Position numbers and translations under genes: made by a program. The notes under the pieces are model-generated. The model had not been told where the DNA came from. It saw only the letters and a list, made by a program, of their open reading frames with translations, and searched no databases. Of a DNA stretch of 36,170 bases, positions 35,170-36,170 are shown piece after piece. The stretch lies in contig JANXQL010000206.1 of NCBI GenBank assembly GCA_025356815.1, positions 1 to 36,170 on the forward strand, in the 5' to 3' direction. The stretch is from Pseudomonadota bacterium (lineage in GTDB: Bacteria; Pseudomonadota; Gammaproteobacteria; Steroidobacterales; Steroidobacteraceae). Positions within the stretch are counted from its first letter, which is position 1. Every line of letters begins with the position of its first letter.

Positions 35170-35847
35170 TCACGGGTCTTCGGTCAGCGTGTAGCCGGCG
35201 CCGCGCACCGTATGCAGCAACTGGCGCTCGAATCCCTTGTCGATCGCCTGGCGCAGGCGACTGATGTGGACGTCGATGACGTTCGTCTTGGGATCGAAGT
35301 GATAGTCCCAGACCCCCTCGAGGATCATCGTGCGCGTCACCACCTGGCCGGTATGGCGCATCAGGAATTCGAGCAGCTGGAATTCGCGCGTCGTCAGGTC
35401 GATCTTGCGGCCGGCACGGGTCACCTTGCGCGCCCGCGAGTCCAGTTCGAGGTCGCAGACGCGCAGCTTGCCCGCGGGACCGGCCTCGCTCTGGCGGCGT
35501 GCGAGCGCGTCGAGGCGCGCGGCGAGTTCCTCCAGGTGATAGGGCTTGGCGAGGTAGTCGTCGCCACCGGCGCGCAGTCCCTGCACCCGCTCATCGACCT
35601 CGTCGAGGGCACTGAGGATCAGGATCGGCGATGTGTTGCCGGCTGCGCGCAGCTGGCGGACGATCTCGAGGCCGTCGAGCTTGGGCAGCATGCGGTCGAG
35701 GACGAGCACGTCGTAGACGCCGGTCTCGGCCGCCCTCAGCCCGGTCTCGCCGTCGAACGCCTGTTCCACGACATGACCGAGTTCGCGCAGCCCTTTCACC
35801 AGAAATTCACTGGCGCGGCGATCATCCTCGACGAGCAGAATTTTCAT
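35170..35847 (-). CDS. OmpR-family response regulator
   Basis: A 225-aa transcription factor. The receiver has the acidic pair Asp8-Asp9, phospho-acceptor Asp51 (LVLDRMLP), Ser79, and Lys101 (YLAKPY). The winged-helix domain covers about 130-225 (LTTREFQLLEFLMRH, TNVIDVHISRLRQAID, TVRGAGYTL). ATG 35847 is chosen over upstream in-frame starts because MKILLVEDD is the family N-terminus. First gene of the two-component operon, divergent from the secreted-protein gene. A direct repeat at 35903-35917 may be its own binding site. Confidence 0.95.
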   Translation of the reverse strand: MKILLVEDDRRASEFLVKGLRELGHVVEQAFDGETGLRAAETGVYDVLVLDRMLPKLDGLEIVRQLRAAGNTSPILILSALDEVDERVQGLRAGGDDYLAKPYHLEELAARLDALARRQSEAGPAGKLRVCDLELDSRARKVTRAGRKIDLTTREFQLLEFLMRHTGQVVTRTMILEGVWDYHFDPKTNVIDVHISRLRQAIDKGFERQLLHTVRGAGYTLTEDP

Positions 35848-35902
35848 TTCGTTCCCCGCGCCTAAGGATACGGGAAGTCGGGGGGGTGCTGTCACTGCGA
35901 AC

Positions 35903-35917
35903 CTTAAGGAGTCTTAA
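35903..35917. promoter_or_regulatory. Direct repeat, likely response-regulator box
   Basis: On the minus strand TTAAG-N5-TTAAG (10-bp period) lies 56 bases upstream of the response-regulator ATG, in a GC-rich gap. Tandem half-sites one helical turn apart are the normal target of OmpR-family dimers. AGGATA (35865-35870), a possible minus-strand -10 (TATCCT), is placed so that the repeat lies just upstream of the -35 region. Confidence 0.55.
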
Positions 35918-35962
35918 CGCGCCGGGGAGGCGCAACGGCCGGCCCTCCGCTAGGCTTCGGTC

Positions 35963-36170
35963 GTGAACCGTCGAGACCCGACCCTTGGTGTGATTCAACG
36001 CCCTCGCGCTACGCGTGTCGCCGTCGGGACGGTGCTGTTGTGGGCTGCGACGGGCGCCTGGGCGGCGTCGGCCCCCGCGCCCCGCGCGCCGGTAGTGACG
36101 ATGGTCGACTGCCAGCACCTGTTGCGGCAGTTCGATGTGGCCTGGGCCGCGCACCGGGATTCGGCGCGTG
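35963..36170 (+). CDS. Start of a secreted protein (truncated by window end)
   Basis: A GTG at 35963 opens a frame that stays open to the last base (69 codons visible). It has a basic N-terminus, a hydrophobic core (VAVGTVLLWAATGAWA, about 19-34) and a likely signal-peptidase site after AWA (residue 34), then PAPRAPVVTMVDCQHLLRQF. I do not recognise the mature part. It is divergent from the response regulator, with the TTAAG repeat in between, so it may be a target of the two-component system. Start and function are uncertain. Confidence 0.6.
   Translation, partial: MNRRDPTLGVIQRPRATRVAVGTVLLWAATGAWAASAPAPRAPVVTMVDCQHLLRQFDVAWAAHRDSAR

Overview
This is a strongly GC-rich stretch of a bacterial chromosome, almost fully coding, with conserved housekeeping blocks and one accessory-looking lipid/secondary-metabolism block. 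Gene content and order point to a gammaproteobacterium, possibly near Xanthomonadales, Nevskiales or Chromatiales: ispB divergent from rplU-rpmA-obgE, rpsT divergent from murJ-ribF-ileS-lspA-ispH, monothiol grxD beside rnt and pyrC, and a pyruvate dehydrogenase operon whose E3 carries its own lipoyl domain. This placement is inferred from synteny and remembered families, not from a search. No insertion sequence, phage gene, CRISPR array or integration scar was seen.

Layout. 1-10.5 kb: tRNA-Pro(CGG) and ispB on the minus strand, then rplU-rpmA (near-consensus promoter, strong terminator), obgE, rpsT (minus, TTG start), and the murJ, ribF, ileS-lspA-ispH run, whose last three genes overlap by 4 bases at each junction. 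tRNA-Thr(CGT) follows with its own promoter. 10.5-12.5 kb: a CbbR-like LysR regulator divergent from an SbtA-like bicarbonate transporter, with two tandem palindromes in the AT-rich gap. 12.5-18.4 kb: an acyl-activation cluster. On the minus strand are a cytochrome P450, a fatty-acyl-AMP ligase fused to an acyl carrier domain, and a VanZ-like membrane protein. Head-to-head with the P450 are a Sfp-type phosphopantetheinyl transferase and a DUF374 acyltransferase. 18.3-24.6 kb: a CDF metal exporter, a GAF-PAS-PAS-GGDEF-EAL cyclic-di-GMP protein, nadC, a PuuD-like membrane protein, a DUF1289 protein and grxD. 24.6-27.9 kb: a minus-strand set, M17 aminopeptidase-pyrC-rnt. 28-33.8 kb: aceE-aceF-lpdA. 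33.8-36.2 kb: an OmpR-type response regulator and its histidine kinase on the minus strand, then the start of a secreted protein that runs off the window.

How the genes work together. The housekeeping blocks supply ribosomal proteins, ribosome-assembly GTPase, lipid II flipping, flavin cofactors, isoleucyl-tRNA, lipoprotein signal cleavage and isoprenoids. The regulator/transporter pair probably adjusts inorganic carbon uptake. The 12.5-18.4 kb cluster reads as a self-contained route in which a fatty acid is adenylated, loaded on a carrier primed by the local PPTase, possibly oxidised by the P450, and possibly passed to a membrane acyltransferase. It is the best candidate here for an undescribed system, but its product cannot be read from sequence alone.
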